DNA of 64,000 bases from Ruminococcaceae bacterium UBA4871 (GTDB lineage Bacteria > Bacillota > Clostridia > Oscillospirales > Acutalibacteraceae), in contig DHDR01000019.1 in assembly GCA_002399445.1 (NCBI GenBank), forward strand, positions 191,808-255,807, read 5' to 3'. Of this stretch, positions 1 through 8,915 are shown piece after piece (the stretch's first letter is position 1; every line of letters begins with the position of its first letter). Under the pieces are notes generated by a model, which was not told the origin of the DNA, ran no database searches, and worked only from the letters and a program-made list of their open reading frames with translations. The translations under genes were made by a program, and so were the position numbers.

Positions 1-1088
1 CGCCCATCTGCATCTACTGGAACTATAATGGGCAATTCCGGATAATGGTCATGGCAGACATTATAGTCATCCACACCATGACCGGGAGCTGTGTGGACAC
101 AACCAGTACCGCTATCCAAAGTGACGTGGTCACCGACAATGACGAGAGATTCACGGTCCAAAAATGGATGCTGTGCCTTCATATACTCGCATTCGCTGCC
201 TTTAAAGGTAGCAATCACAGAATAGTCTGTTTTGTTTGCCTCTGCCATAACAGACTCATACAGTGCAGATGCCATAACATAATACTCATCACCGCATTGG
301 ATGAGAGAATATTCAAAATCTGGGCCAAGGCAAATTGCCTCATTTGCCGGAATTGTCCACGTTGTCGTTGTCCAAATGACAAAATAGGTATGCGCAAGGT
401 CAGCACCTTTGGAAGTAAAAAAGCCGCCTTTGTCATCAATAACACGGAACTTGACAAAAATGGAGTCGCAGGGATCTTCCTCATATTCTATCTCTGCTTC
501 AGCAAGAGCAGTTTTACAGTCGGGACACCAATAAACTGGTTTCAATCCCTTATAAATCAAACCTTTTTGACACATGTTGGAAAAAATTTCAATCTGCTTT
601 GCTTCATAATCATGGGTTAAAGTCACATAGGGATGATTCCAGTCTCCCAACCCGCCAAGACGTTTAAATTCATTACGCTGACCATCAATATAAGAAAGTG
701 CAAAGTCACGGCAAATCTTGCGCAGCTCAATATCTGAAATTGTCTCGCTGTTTGTAACACCGGCTTTTTTTCGAGCTTTCAATTCGGTGGGTAAACCATG
801 TGTATCCCAGCCGGGAACATAGGGCGCCTTATAACCAGACATATTCTTTGAACGGACAATCATATCTTTCAACACTTTATTCAGAGCAGTCCCCAAATGG
901 ATGTCACCATTTGCATATGGAGGGCCATCATGCAGGACATAAACCGGTTTTCCTTCATTCTTTTTCATAACCTGACCGTACAAATCTTCTTTTTCCCACG
1001 TAGCCAAAGTCTCCGGCTCACGTTTCGGCAAATGTGCCTGCATTGGGAAATCCGTTTTGGGCAAATTCAGAGTGCTCTTGTAATCCAT
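1..1088 (-). CDS. ileS: Isoleucine--tRNA ligase, N-terminal part (cut by window edge)
   Basis: Charges tRNA-Ile with isoleucine in the cytoplasm. About 362 codons of an enzyme usually near 930 residues are present; the 3' part lies beyond the window. The translation opens MDYKSTLNLPKTDFPM and contains the class I nucleotide-binding stretch DGPPYANGDIHLGTALNK, where the HIGH box reads HLGT, followed by VPGWDTHGLPTE, typical of IleS. Farther on, WTTTTWTIPANEA and HTAPGHGVDDY belong to the CP1 editing domain. An AAGGAGAG ribosome binding site lies a few bases before the ATG. It sits 53 bases after the divIVA-type gene, too close for a T-box leader, so it is probably co-transcribed with the division genes. 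Confidence 0.95.
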   Translation of the reverse strand, partial: MDYKSTLNLPKTDFPMQAHLPKREPETLATWEKEDLYGQVMKKNEGKPVYVLHDGPPYANGDIHLGTALNKVLKDMIVRSKNMSGYKAPYVPGWDTHGLPTELKARKKAGVTNSETISDIELRKICRDFALSYIDGQRNEFKRLGGLGDWNHPYVTLTHDYEAKQIEIFSNMCQKGLIYKGLKPVYWCPDCKTALAEAEIEYEEDPCDSIFVKFRVIDDKGGFFTSKGADLAHTYFVIWTTTTWTIPANEAICLGPDFEYSLIQCGDEYYVMASALYESVMAEANKTDYSVIATFKGSECEYMKAQHPFLDRESLVIVGDHVTLDSGTGCVHTAPGHGVDDYNVCHDHYPELPIIVPVDADG

Positions 1089-1141
1089 CGGTGTTCTTCT
1101 CTCCTTCAGTGTTTACGCTGCACGCAAGCAATTTTATTGAA

Positions 1142-1930
1142 TCAGTGTTTTTTGCTGAAAATTTCAGATGTATCCGCTTCATCAAAGTCATAATCATCTG
1201 CAAATCCGGCTGGCTTCTTTGATGCATTTTCAGGTTTTACAGGGTCAAAGGGTTTTGCTGTTGGATAATTGGGCTTTCCATCTTCAGATGCAAAAGTAAC
1301 CGGTTTCGGCTGATCATCTTCTGCTTCTTCTGATAAATCTTCTTTGTCTTGAGACTTATCAGGAGAAGCATTTTTTTCTGCCGCTGGCTGCTCATCTGCC
1401 GTTTTTTGTTCCGCTTCCTCTGAAACCTTTTTTGCTTCCTGATGCGGAAGGTCATTGATCAATGTAATATGTTCTTTATAAAGATTGAGCAAATTGGAAC
1501 GGAAATCAGAAACTGCCTGTTTCATCTGTGACAGCTTTTCTGCCTCTCCCTCAATTTTTAAGGAAGCATTTTCCACAATTTCTTTTGCTTTCAATTGTGC
1601 ATCATTGACAACTTTCTCTGCTTGCTGGCGAGCATCCCGAATGGACGCATCGCGCATTTTTTGTGCACTGACGAGCGCTTCCTTAATCTCGTCTTCCTCC
1701 TGACAGTACTGCTGGATCTGATTCTCTTGTTCTTTGACTTTATTCTGCAGCTGACGAATTTCGCTTTCCTCATGCTGCAGATGATCATGCTGTTCCGCAG
1801 TTTTCTGTATCAAGGCGTCGTAAGAAGTCTCTACCTCATCGAGAAAGTCGTCCACTTCTTCGCGCATATATCCACCACGTAAACTTGCTTTTTGAAATTT
1901 CTTGTTTTTGATGTCATTCAGTGACAGCAT
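1142..1930 (-). CDS. divIVA: DivIVA-domain septum/pole protein
   Basis: A 262-residue cytoplasmic scaffold of the DivIVA family, which binds negatively curved membrane at septa and poles and recruits division or chromosome-anchoring partners. Residues 1-35 hold the conserved membrane-binding signature (KKFQKASLRGGYMREEVDDFL). Residues about 35-165 are heptad-rich coiled coil. The C-terminal third is an acidic, Glu/Ala/Pro/Lys-rich tail that looks disordered. It follows the ylmH-like gene by 16 bases and precedes ileS, the classic ylm-divIVA-ileS order of Firmicutes. The family call is secure; the specific partner in this organism cannot be read from the sequence. Confidence 0.93.
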   Translation of the reverse strand: MLSLNDIKNKKFQKASLRGGYMREEVDDFLDEVETSYDALIQKTAEQHDHLQHEESEIRQLQNKVKEQENQIQQYCQEEDEIKEALVSAQKMRDASIRDARQQAEKVVNDAQLKAKEIVENASLKIEGEAEKLSQMKQAVSDFRSNLLNLYKEHITLINDLPHQEAKKVSEEAEQKTADEQPAAEKNASPDKSQDKEDLSEEAEDDQPKPVTFASEDGKPNYPTAKPFDPVKPENASKKPAGFADDYDFDEADTSEIFSKKH

Positions 1931-1946
1931 CCACTTTTTCCCCCAA

Positions 1947-2699
1947 TTAAATAAACTTTCGTCCCTCCAGCCGCAGACGGCCCTTTGGGGTTTGCCGGCT
2001 TAGGGAATCAATCCGGAAACGTCCCTTTCCCCTAACTGAAAGGACTGCACCTTCCCGAACTGCAGCATCTGGTGCATAGACCAGCTGATGGTTCATCTGT
2101 ATGTACCCTTTTGACAGCAAGGTATGTGATTTTGCTCTGCTAAATCCAATGCAGGCTGCCACAACACAATCAATGCGCGGCGAGGCAATAACTGCAGAAA
2201 AAGCCCGGTACTCGTGTGCAGGTGGGAACGGTTTTTCTGCACCCAAAGAGATTTTTATCCCAACTCGGCCGATCCGGGTTAACTGTAAGAGCAAAAAGTC
2301 TGCCATTTCCTGTCTGAAAAAAAACACACACCTACCAGATTCCAACAGAATATCCCCAAGCACTTTCCGCTGGACACCAGTTCCCATCAATGCTCCCAAA
2401 AAGTCACGGTGCGTTAAATGATCGTCAGTGCGAAAAGTTGCTGTAGCTGTCTCAATTGGAAACGCATCCTCAGAAAGCTCCATCCATTCTGGAAATGCCC
2501 CAAAACATACACGTTCGGCACCACAGAAGCCGCCCCAAAAAAGGTAATTCTTAAATTGCATTTTTTCGGTTTCCTGCGCGGCTAAAGCAGCCTGCCTTTC
2601 ATTTAAAAATCCAATAAAATGTGCGCCGCTCCCTTGGCGGGCCAGTCTGATCGCATCCTGTAGTTTTGCCCGCAGAATTGCATCTTCATCCGGCTGCAT
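1947..2699 (-). CDS. ylmH: YlmH-type S4-domain RNA-binding protein
   Basis: A 250-residue protein of the YlmH family: an N-terminal YlmH-specific fold and a C-terminal S4 RNA-binding domain (about residues 180-240, SRAKSHTLLSKGYIQMN then GAVLSVRGKGRFRI). Family members bind ribosomal particles or structured RNA, and the S4 fold is shared with RluB- and Hsp15-like proteins. The ATG overlaps the sepF stop in a TGATG arrangement, which implies translational coupling; no strong independent ribosome binding site is visible. It sits in the sepF-ylmH-divIVA order normal for Firmicutes. A role in stalled-ribosome rescue is known for some relatives and is only inferred here. Confidence 0.9.
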   Translation of the reverse strand: MQPDEDAILRAKLQDAIRLARQGSGAHFIGFLNERQAALAAQETEKMQFKNYLFWGGFCGAERVCFGAFPEWMELSEDAFPIETATATFRTDDHLTHRDFLGALMGTGVQRKVLGDILLESGRCVFFFRQEMADFLLLQLTRIGRVGIKISLGAEKPFPPAHEYRAFSAVIASPRIDCVVAACIGFSRAKSHTLLSKGYIQMNHQLVYAPDAAVREGAVLSVRGKGRFRIDSLSRQTPKGRLRLEGRKFI

Positions 2700-3193
2700 C
2701 AGAAGTATTCACCACTACCTTCATTATCCTCCATAGCATCTTCTCCCATTAAGTCAACATTATAAGGAGTAATAATGAAAGTGTTCGTCGCCACACGTTT
2801 GATTTTGCCGCCATTTGCATAAGCTACACCGCTGAGAAAATCAATGATACGGCGGGAAATGTCTTTTTGGGTATCCTCAAGATTCAGCACAACGGTATTA
2901 CAGTGCAGAAGTTCATCTGCCACGGCGCAGGTTTCTTCGCCAAAGTGTTCTGGCTTAAAAATAACCACCTGAAGCTGTGTCGCGGCTGGGTTTAGGTTTA
3001 CAACTTTTCCGTCTGGATCCCGGCGAGAAGAAGGCTGCTCGCGGTGATAGGAAGAACTCCGCTCCCTACGCTGCTGCTCTGCACGGGGACGTTCCTGAGT
3101 TTCTTCTGGCTGCTCTTCTTCATAGTCATAATCGCCGTATTCTTCCTCTGGAGGATTCCATAAGTCCTTAAATTTTTGCATCAATCCTGCCAT
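2699..3193 (-). CDS. sepF: Cell division protein SepF
   Basis: A 164-residue SepF, the membrane-tethering and FtsZ-bundling partner of the Z ring. An amphipathic N-terminus (MAGLMQKFKDLW) is followed by an acidic, Arg-rich linker (about residues 15-65) and the conserved SepF fold (about 70-155) with VFKPEHFGE, VVLNLEDTQKDISRRIIDFL and ATNTFIITP. An AGGAGGG site precedes the ATG by about 11 bases. It is downstream of the yggS gene by 35 bases and coupled to ylmH, the conserved ylmEFGH-like block, here without a ylmG gene between sepF and ylmH. Confidence 0.96.
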   Translation of the reverse strand: MAGLMQKFKDLWNPPEEEYGDYDYEEEQPEETQERPRAEQQRRERSSSYHREQPSSRRDPDGKVVNLNPAATQLQVVIFKPEHFGEETCAVADELLHCNTVVLNLEDTQKDISRRIIDFLSGVAYANGGKIKRVATNTFIITPYNVDLMGEDAMEDNEGSGEYF

Positions 3194-3228
3194 ATCCTAT
3201 AAGCCCTCCTAAAGATTTGTGCTTTTCT

Positions 3229-3975
3229 TCATTTTTTTGAATAATCTCTTGGTCCAAACAAAGATGAGCCAATACGCACCATATTAGCACCGGCTTCAAT
3301 TGCCAGCTCATAATCTGCAGACATTCCCATAGATAAAAACTGCATATTAACATTATCTATTTTTTGGGCGCTTATGTCAATAAAATATTGATACATTCTG
3401 GTGAAATACGAAAAAGTTTCTTTTTTTTCTGTATTGGCCGGCGGGATGGCCATTAAACCTTTCACACAAATATTGGGCAAAACTGAAACAGTGCTAAGTA
3501 AATCACTGAGCTTTTCCGGCAAAATTCCGGATTTATTTGCTTCCCTTCCAATATTGACTTCCAGCAGTATATTGGTTACAACACCATGTTTCACCGAAAG
3601 GCGAGAAACTTCCCTTGCCAGCTTTTCACTGTCAATACTCTGAATCATGCTCACTTTTCCAATCAAATATTTGACCTTATTGGTCTGTAAATGACCGATA
3701 AACTGAACATCTGCAAGGTCCTTCCGATAATGGTCATATTTTCCGAGTAGTTCCTGCACCCGATTTTCCCCAATGCAGCGGATACCCGCCTCAATGCCAT
3801 GGTTAATTATCTCCACTGGAACGGTCTTGGTAGCCGCGAGCAGAGTAATGTCTTCCCGCTTCCGACCAAAACGCTGTGCTGCGGCAGAGATATTTTCTTC
3901 CACAGTTTTCAGATTTTCTTCCACATCACAGAAACGTTTCTGCAGCTCTTCATCACTCAATGACTTTTCCATCAT
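3229..3975 (-). CDS. yggS: YggS/YlmE family PLP homeostasis protein
   Basis: A PLP-binding protein of the YggS/PROSC family, which controls free pyridoxal phosphate and amino-acid pools without a demonstrated catalytic reaction. The Schiff-base lysine is in LLAATKTVP; GENRVQELL, FIGHLQTNKVK and SMGMSADYELAIEAG are family blocks. The start is the ATG at 3975, preceded by AAGGGAAGGG; the open frame runs farther upstream but only inside the preceding gene. The two genes overlap by about 23 bases, so they are translationally linked. In other Firmicutes the same gene sits beside sepF as ylmE. Confidence 0.94.
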   Translation of the reverse strand: MMEKSLSDEELQKRFCDVEENLKTVEENISAAAQRFGRKREDITLLAATKTVPVEIINHGIEAGIRCIGENRVQELLGKYDHYRKDLADVQFIGHLQTNKVKYLIGKVSMIQSIDSEKLAREVSRLSVKHGVVTNILLEVNIGREANKSGILPEKLSDLLSTVSVLPNICVKGLMAIPPANTEKKETFSYFTRMYQYFIDISAQKIDNVNMQFLSMGMSADYELAIEAGANMVRIGSSLFGPRDYSKK

Positions 3976-5230
3976 AAAGTCCCTTCCCTTCTGTAATGAC
4001 TTCATCATAAAGCTGAATGCCTTCCTTTGTATCAAGCTTGCTTGCATCTGGATTTGGGTCACAATAAATATATGTTCCATCACTATAAAGCGGAATAATT
4101 TGTTTGAATTTCATTTCAATACCAGACATCACAAATACGCCTTCCACATTTTTTTCCTCTGTAACGCTCTTCCCATCTTTTGTCACTGCTCTCCTGACTT
4201 TTTCAAAGTGGACAGACTGCTGGCTTATCTGAATACCTTTATAAGTGTTAACTGTAACTTTAGCCGTTTCATGCCGGATATTAATAAGCGCACTATCCAT
4301 CGCATTACATTCAAAAATGGCAGCTGCATCTGAATTTTTAGTTTTTTGATTGATTTGTACAACCGTGGCATTAATTGATTTTGAACTTACGAATGGGAAA
4401 TTGATTTTTACGGATGTATCCGGTTTTAATTTTGCTGCAGTGGCAGCGCTTACAGGACAAACAAAATACCAGTTGAACTGTGAACAGATTTTGCCGACTA
4501 CATTTTTAGCGACTGCCGCTGGTTTAACGGACTTCAGCTTTTCCGGTGATAATTCCCTGACTTCATCATAATTAAAAGCGGATTCATAGCCGTCTGTTTT
4601 GCTTGAAAAATAGCCGGAATTCCCTGCAACAACTTTACCCAGTTCCTCGCCGTTTCGAGTAGAAGATAAGGCAGAAAGCTGCTTCTGCAGCGTACTGATT
4701 CTGGCCGAAAAATTTTTAATTTTTCCGTCAGCTAATTGTTTTTTATTCATTAGATAAAGCAACTTCTGGCGAGAATCTGAAACATCTACGTTCCCGTCTT
4801 TAAAATCGCTAATCACATTAAGCAACTGGTCACTGAGCATGAAATCCAAATTTTCAGCACTAGCATCCGCTGAGGAACCTTCATTGGCAAGTTCCTGCAA
4901 ACTTTTCAGCTCTTCTGTCAGTTCTTTTTTCTTCTGGAGAATTCCTGCATCAGCAACACTTTTATATGCATGAGCAACGACGCCGTCTTTATCCACTCTT
5001 CCCCCGTCCGGAATGTCATACTGCAGCACTCCGCCGCTGTTGCTGGTAAGCTGTGTCTCTTTCCGAACAGCATATCCGCTGACTGTAATGGTTTGATTGA
5101 CTGTCTTATAAAGGGCAATTTCTGTTTTTTCATGAGCAAAATTAGCATGATAAATTTGATAGCCCACAAAGATAAAAATGAAGGCTGCGACTGCCATTGT
5201 GGCAATCCGTTTGAGCCACAGGCTGTTCAT
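3953..5230 (-). CDS. HlyD-like membrane-fusion protein of the ylm cluster
   Basis: About 425 residues with one N-terminal membrane anchor (residues 8-27) and an extracytoplasmic body resembling HlyD/RND adaptor proteins: a barrel-sandwich half, a coiled-coil hairpin near residues 90-190, then beta-rich C-terminal domains. The ATG overlaps the miaA stop (ATGA) and has an AAAGG site 9 bases upstream. No transporter ATPase or permease gene is adjacent, so the usual adaptor role is not supported by context. Proteins of this type recur beside sepF/yggS in Clostridia and are annotated only as putative membrane-fusion proteins; a cell-envelope or division role is inferred from position. Confidence 0.75.
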   Translation of the reverse strand: MNSLWLKRIATMAVAAFIFIFVGYQIYHANFAHEKTEIALYKTVNQTITVSGYAVRKETQLTSNSGGVLQYDIPDGGRVDKDGVVAHAYKSVADAGILQKKKELTEELKSLQELANEGSSADASAENLDFMLSDQLLNVISDFKDGNVDVSDSRQKLLYLMNKKQLADGKIKNFSARISTLQKQLSALSSTRNGEELGKVVAGNSGYFSSKTDGYESAFNYDEVRELSPEKLKSVKPAAVAKNVVGKICSQFNWYFVCPVSAATAAKLKPDTSVKINFPFVSSKSINATVVQINQKTKNSDAAAIFECNAMDSALINIRHETAKVTVNTYKGIQISQQSVHFEKVRRAVTKDGKSVTEEKNVEGVFVMSGIEMKFKQIIPLYSDGTYIYCDPNPDASKLDTKEGIQLYDEVITEGKGLYDGKVIE

Positions 5231-6171
5231 AAACAATATCCTTTCAAAAAGTCCTGAATTTTCCTGAGCGCATCCTGAAAAAGCTGCTCTTCGTCCAAAT
5301 AGTCATCTATCCATAGCCACTGCGCCTGCTTTTCCCGGCGAAACCATGTGAGCTGACGTTTTGCATAGTGCCGTGTACTTTGTTTAATTGCCTTTGCCGC
5401 CTCACCGAGGGTGCAACTGCCAGCAAAGTAAGGCAGAAGCTCTTTGCAGCCAATCGCCTGTACAGCCGTTGGGCCGCAATTCTGCAAAGCTTCTTTTACC
5501 TCTTGCACCAGCCCGGCTTCCAGCATCTTGTCCACGCGTGCATCAATGCGCTGATAAAGTTTTTCTTTATCCCGAAAGCCAAGGCACAGGAAACATGCTT
5601 GATAAGAAGACGGCTTTACATGAGAAAGCGCCGCATTTTCTTCAAGCGTTTTTCCCGTTACGCGGTACATTTCCAGCGCACGCACCACCCGCTTGACATT
5701 ATGAGGATGGATGGATTCGGCGGCATGCGGATCTACTTTAGCAAGCTCCTCATGAAGAGCCTGTGAGCCATGTTGAGCTTCAAACTCTTTAAATTCGGCA
5801 CGGATTTGAGGATTGACACTCGGTGTGTATGCGATGCCCTGCAGAAGGCTGTCAATGTACAAACCTGTTCCCCCGACAATCATGGGCAGCTTGTTCCTAT
5901 GTCGAATATCTGCAATTGTCTTGCGAGCAAGTTGAACATAATCCGCTACTGAAAAGGGTTTCTCCAAAGGTTGAAAATCCAACAGATGATGCGGAATCCC
6001 CCCCATCTCTTCTGCAGTCGGTTTTGCAGTAGCAATCTGCATACCTTGGTAAATCTGCATGGAGTCCGCTGAAACGACTTCTCCATTCAGCGCTTTGCAA
6101 AGCAAAACAGCCAGCTTCGTTTTTCCTGATGCGGTGGGTCCGGCAATAATTGCCACAGGAGTTTTATTCAT
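5227..6171 (-). CDS. miaA: tRNA dimethylallyltransferase MiaA
   Basis: Transfers dimethylallyl from DMAPP to N6 of A37 in tRNAs reading UNN codons. The P-loop is GPTASGKTKLA near the N-terminus, followed by DSMQIYQGMQIATAKP, HHLLDF, and IVGGTGLYIDSLLQG; the C-terminal region has TRHYAKRQLTWFRRE. About 314 residues, normal for the family. The start at 6171 (MNKTPVAIIAG) has GGAGGG about 11 bases upstream; longer in-frame starts are unsupported. Its product is the substrate of MiaB, encoded about 6 kb upstream in the same leftward run. Confidence 0.96.
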   Translation of the reverse strand: MNKTPVAIIAGPTASGKTKLAVLLCKALNGEVVSADSMQIYQGMQIATAKPTAEEMGGIPHHLLDFQPLEKPFSVADYVQLARKTIADIRHRNKLPMIVGGTGLYIDSLLQGIAYTPSVNPQIRAEFKEFEAQHGSQALHEELAKVDPHAAESIHPHNVKRVVRALEMYRVTGKTLEENAALSHVKPSSYQACFLCLGFRDKEKLYQRIDARVDKMLEAGLVQEVKEALQNCGPTAVQAIGCKELLPYFAGSCTLGEAAKAIKQSTRHYAKRQLTWFRREKQAQWLWIDDYLDEEQLFQDALRKIQDFLKGYCL

Positions 6172-6255
6172 CCTTGCATTCACCCTCCATAAGCTGGGGT
6201 ATCTTAGTGAAATAACAACCATTTTCATGTTTAAAATTATGTAAACTCAACTATT

Positions 6256-6284
6256 ATTTTAACGGAAAACTTTGGAAAAATCAA
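6256..6284 (-). promoter_or_regulatory. Candidate sigma-A promoter upstream of miaA
   Basis: On the minus strand TTGATT and TAAAAT are separated by 17 bases in the AT-rich 133-base gap between mutL and miaA. It would start a transcript about 75 bases before the miaA ATG and could drive miaA through ileS separately from the mutSL part. The -35 and -10 are imperfect, so this is a candidate only. Confidence 0.4.
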
Positions 6285-6304
6285 TTGTAATCTTCAAAAA
6301 CTAA

Positions 6305-8212
6305 TTAAATACGACCAAATTGATGCTCCAAATCTTTCCGTCGTAAGACAATGGACACTGGCCGGCCATGCGGGCAATACCGAATATCCTCTTTTTCCAT
6401 TCGAATGACAAGCTGGGCAAGTTCCATCTGCGTGCTTGTATCCCCTGCTTTCACCGCCGCACGACAGGCAATGTTGTGATAAAGCCAATCTAATTTTTCT
6501 GTCATCAGGCTGGTACGGTTTTCTGCCAGATACCCAGCAATTTCTTCAACAGCACCTTCTATATTTTCCTGCAGCATAACGGGTACCCCGCGAACCAGCA
6601 CCGTGCCGTCACCAAAGTCTTCCACCGCATATCCGGCTTGCGCAAGCAGATCTAAACTTTGAAGCACAGCAGAATATTCATCTTTCGAGAGTGTTACGGT
6701 TACCGGAGAAAGCAGCATCTGCTGTGGAATATTTCCAGACTGCGCCCGAAGTTTCTCATAAAGCATCCGCTCATGAGCAGCATGTTTATCAATGAAACGC
6801 AATTCTTCATTTCCCTGCTCAACAATAATGTACGTATCAAACGCTTCTCCAACCAATTTGAGGGAAGCATCTGCTTCATTCTGCTGCACATAAGGGGCAG
6901 AGACTTCTGTGTCAGAAACCTGAGACGCAGAGTTTGGGGCTGGCGCCTGTGGTGAATTTTCTGTAAAGTTTTCTGCTTTACATTCACTATTTTTGAGGGA
7001 AGTTTTTTCCGATTCCGAATTTGGAATTTCATTTTGGAAAGTGTTTTGCTTTACAGGGATTTTAGAATCATTAGAAACTACATTTTGTTCAAATGCAGCG
7101 CTGTCGTGAACCGCCGGCGGCGTCTTTTGCAGCATGATCTGCTCCGGCATCACAGCAGGCACATGGAAAGAAGCTGGCTTTCGCATCGGCTGTGCTTCTT
7201 TCAACTTCAGCAGACTTGGCGCATCTTCCTGCTGTAATGCGGTTTTTACAGCATGATATACCGCTTCAAACACTGGCTTTTCATTCATAAAACGAACTTC
7301 CATTTTGTTAGGATGTACGTTTACATCAACTGAAGCAAAATTGACCTTAATATGTAAAACGCAAGCCGGAAATTTTCCTACCATTAAGCATCCTTTATAA
7401 GCTTCCTCTAAAGCTACCATAGCCGTTCTAGATTTAACATACCGACCATTGAGGAAAAAATTCTGCATGCTGCGGTTTGCCCGTGAAGCGACCGGCTTAC
7501 TTATAAAGCCCCAAACCTTGACACCATTCAACTCATAACGGACTGGAAGCAGTGCTTGAGTAAATTCCCGGCCATAAACCGCAAAAATGGCATCTTTTAA
7601 TTTCCCATCCCCGGGTGTATGCAGAGCCTCCCTTCCATCCCGCAGAAAACGAAAGGAAATTTCAGGATGTGCCAAGGCTTCATGGTCGGTGATACCGGCA
7701 ACAGCGTTACCCTCCGTAACATCTTTTTTTAAGAATTTCATGCGTGCGGGGGTATTATAAAAAATATCCCGCATGACAAACGTAGTGCCTTCTGCACATC
7801 CGGCATCATCACAGGCTATTTCTTCCCCACCGGCAATGACGTAATGGGTACCGGCCAGCTCATCACGTGTGCGTGTGAGCAACTCCACATGAGAGACCGC
7901 TGCAATTGAGGCAAGCGCTTCTCCGCGGAATCCTAAGGTGCTGATTTTGGCAAGGTCATCCTGACTGCAAACTTTGCTGGTAGCGTGGCGCAGAAATGCC
8001 CGCGGCACATCCTCTCGTGTGATTCCACAGCCATTATCAGTGACTCTCATAAAAGTGACACCACCATGTTTAATTTCGATGGTTACTGCCGTGGCACCTG
8101 AATCAATGGTATTTTCCAGCAATTCCTTTGCTGCAGAAGCCGGCCGTTCGACGACTTCTCCGGCAGCAATCAATTCCGAAACATGTTTATCCAACACATT
8201 GATTTTAGGCAT
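6305..8212 (-). CDS. mutL: DNA mismatch repair protein MutL
   Basis: A 635-residue MutL that links mismatch recognition by MutS to strand incision. The GHKL ATPase half has VVERPASAAKELLEN(T/S)IDSGA, DNGCGI and GFRGEALASIAAV. The C-terminal half has DKHAAHERMLYE and CPHGRP, the metal-binding endonuclease motifs of MutL proteins that nick DNA themselves, as in bacteria lacking MutH. A Ser/Glu/Ala-rich linker covers about residues 350-450. It follows the HD gene by 17 bases. Confidence 0.97.
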   Translation of the reverse strand: MPKINVLDKHVSELIAAGEVVERPASAAKELLENTIDSGATAVTIEIKHGGVTFMRVTDNGCGITREDVPRAFLRHATSKVCSQDDLAKISTLGFRGEALASIAAVSHVELLTRTRDELAGTHYVIAGGEEIACDDAGCAEGTTFVMRDIFYNTPARMKFLKKDVTEGNAVAGITDHEALAHPEISFRFLRDGREALHTPGDGKLKDAIFAVYGREFTQALLPVRYELNGVKVWGFISKPVASRANRSMQNFFLNGRYVKSRTAMVALEEAYKGCLMVGKFPACVLHIKVNFASVDVNVHPNKMEVRFMNEKPVFEAVYHAVKTALQQEDAPSLLKLKEAQPMRKPASFHVPAVMPEQIMLQKTPPAVHDSAAFEQNVVSNDSKIPVKQNTFQNEIPNSESEKTSLKNSECKAENFTENSPQAPAPNSASQVSDTEVSAPYVQQNEADASLKLVGEAFDTYIIVEQGNEELRFIDKHAAHERMLYEKLRAQSGNIPQQMLLSPVTVTLSKDEYSAVLQSLDLLAQAGYAVEDFGDGTVLVRGVPVMLQENIEGAVEEIAGYLAENRTSLMTEKLDWLYHNIACRAAVKAGDTSTQMELAQLVIRMEKEDIRYCPHGRPVSIVLRRKDLEHQFGRI

Positions 8213-8229
8213 TTTCTCCGCTCCTTTCC

Positions 8230-8850
8230 CTAAACTAGCTCACCACCTGACATGTCCCTGCATTCCTTGTCAGCGCGCTTTAAAAACATCGCTTCAAAAT
8301 CCAATCTGCTTTCTAGTTCTTGTTGGGAAACTGCAAAATGCAACAAACTTTTGTACCGAACACGCATTTTCTGTTCCTGACGCAGGAATTCCAAAGTCTC
8401 GGTCATATGCAAATCATGATGGGTTGCAAATCCAAAATCCGCCCAAATACGCAAAGTTCCAAAATGGTCCAGCATATCTGCATCCTGAACCAAATGTGTA
8501 GCAATATCCCGCCCATCATCTGGCCGGCGGTCATCATGAACTGCAACAATTGCAGCTGCTTGATTCAGCAATTTGGGGTTCACTTTGCCCGCAAGTAATT
8601 GTTTCATCCGTACAGCACCGGCTGCTCCATGGTTCTGATGATTGACGCTGTCATGCGATACATCATGAAAAAGCCCCGCCACAAACAGCAGTGAATCCAG
8701 TTTGGCAGATGCCCCCACCGCTTTCCGCAGTTTCAAAACCAGATGTGATACGCGGATACAGTGATCCACCGTCCACACACCGCGGCCCGCAATGTCCTGC
8801 TTCCCTTCCAGTTCTTTTTGTAAAATGGCCGTCAGTTCCTTTTGATTCAT
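8230..8850 (-). CDS. HD-domain phosphohydrolase-like protein
   Basis: A 206-residue HD-superfamily protein. Metal-ligand candidates are the first His (VDHCIRVSHLV), HD in GLFHDVSHDSVNHQNHG, His in VAVHDDRR and Asp in QDADMLDHFG, the usual H...HD...D pattern of metal-dependent phosphohydrolases. The substrate is not evident; relatives act on nucleotides or cyclic nucleotides. It lies between mutS and mutL with short gaps and an AGAGGG site, so it is expressed with mismatch repair genes. Confidence 0.8.
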   Translation of the reverse strand: MNQKELTAILQKELEGKQDIAGRGVWTVDHCIRVSHLVLKLRKAVGASAKLDSLLFVAGLFHDVSHDSVNHQNHGAAGAVRMKQLLAGKVNPKLLNQAAAIVAVHDDRRPDDGRDIATHLVQDADMLDHFGTLRIWADFGFATHHDLHMTETLEFLRQEQKMRVRYKSLLHFAVSQQELESRLDFEAMFLKRADKECRDMSGGELV

Positions 8851-8915
8851 GACTGTTCCCTCTTACACAGTTCGCCTCATCTATCATCAAAATTTCTGCT
8901 TTCATCGGTCAAATT

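Noticed and set aside
45..620. 191-residue plus-strand open frame near the window start
   Set aside because: It is antisense to ileS, whose conserved blocks are intact on the other strand; no ribosome binding site or family resemblance.
1089..1141. Possible T-box riboswitch ahead of ileS
   Set aside because: The gap is 53 bases, too short for a T-box, and contains only a ribosome binding site.
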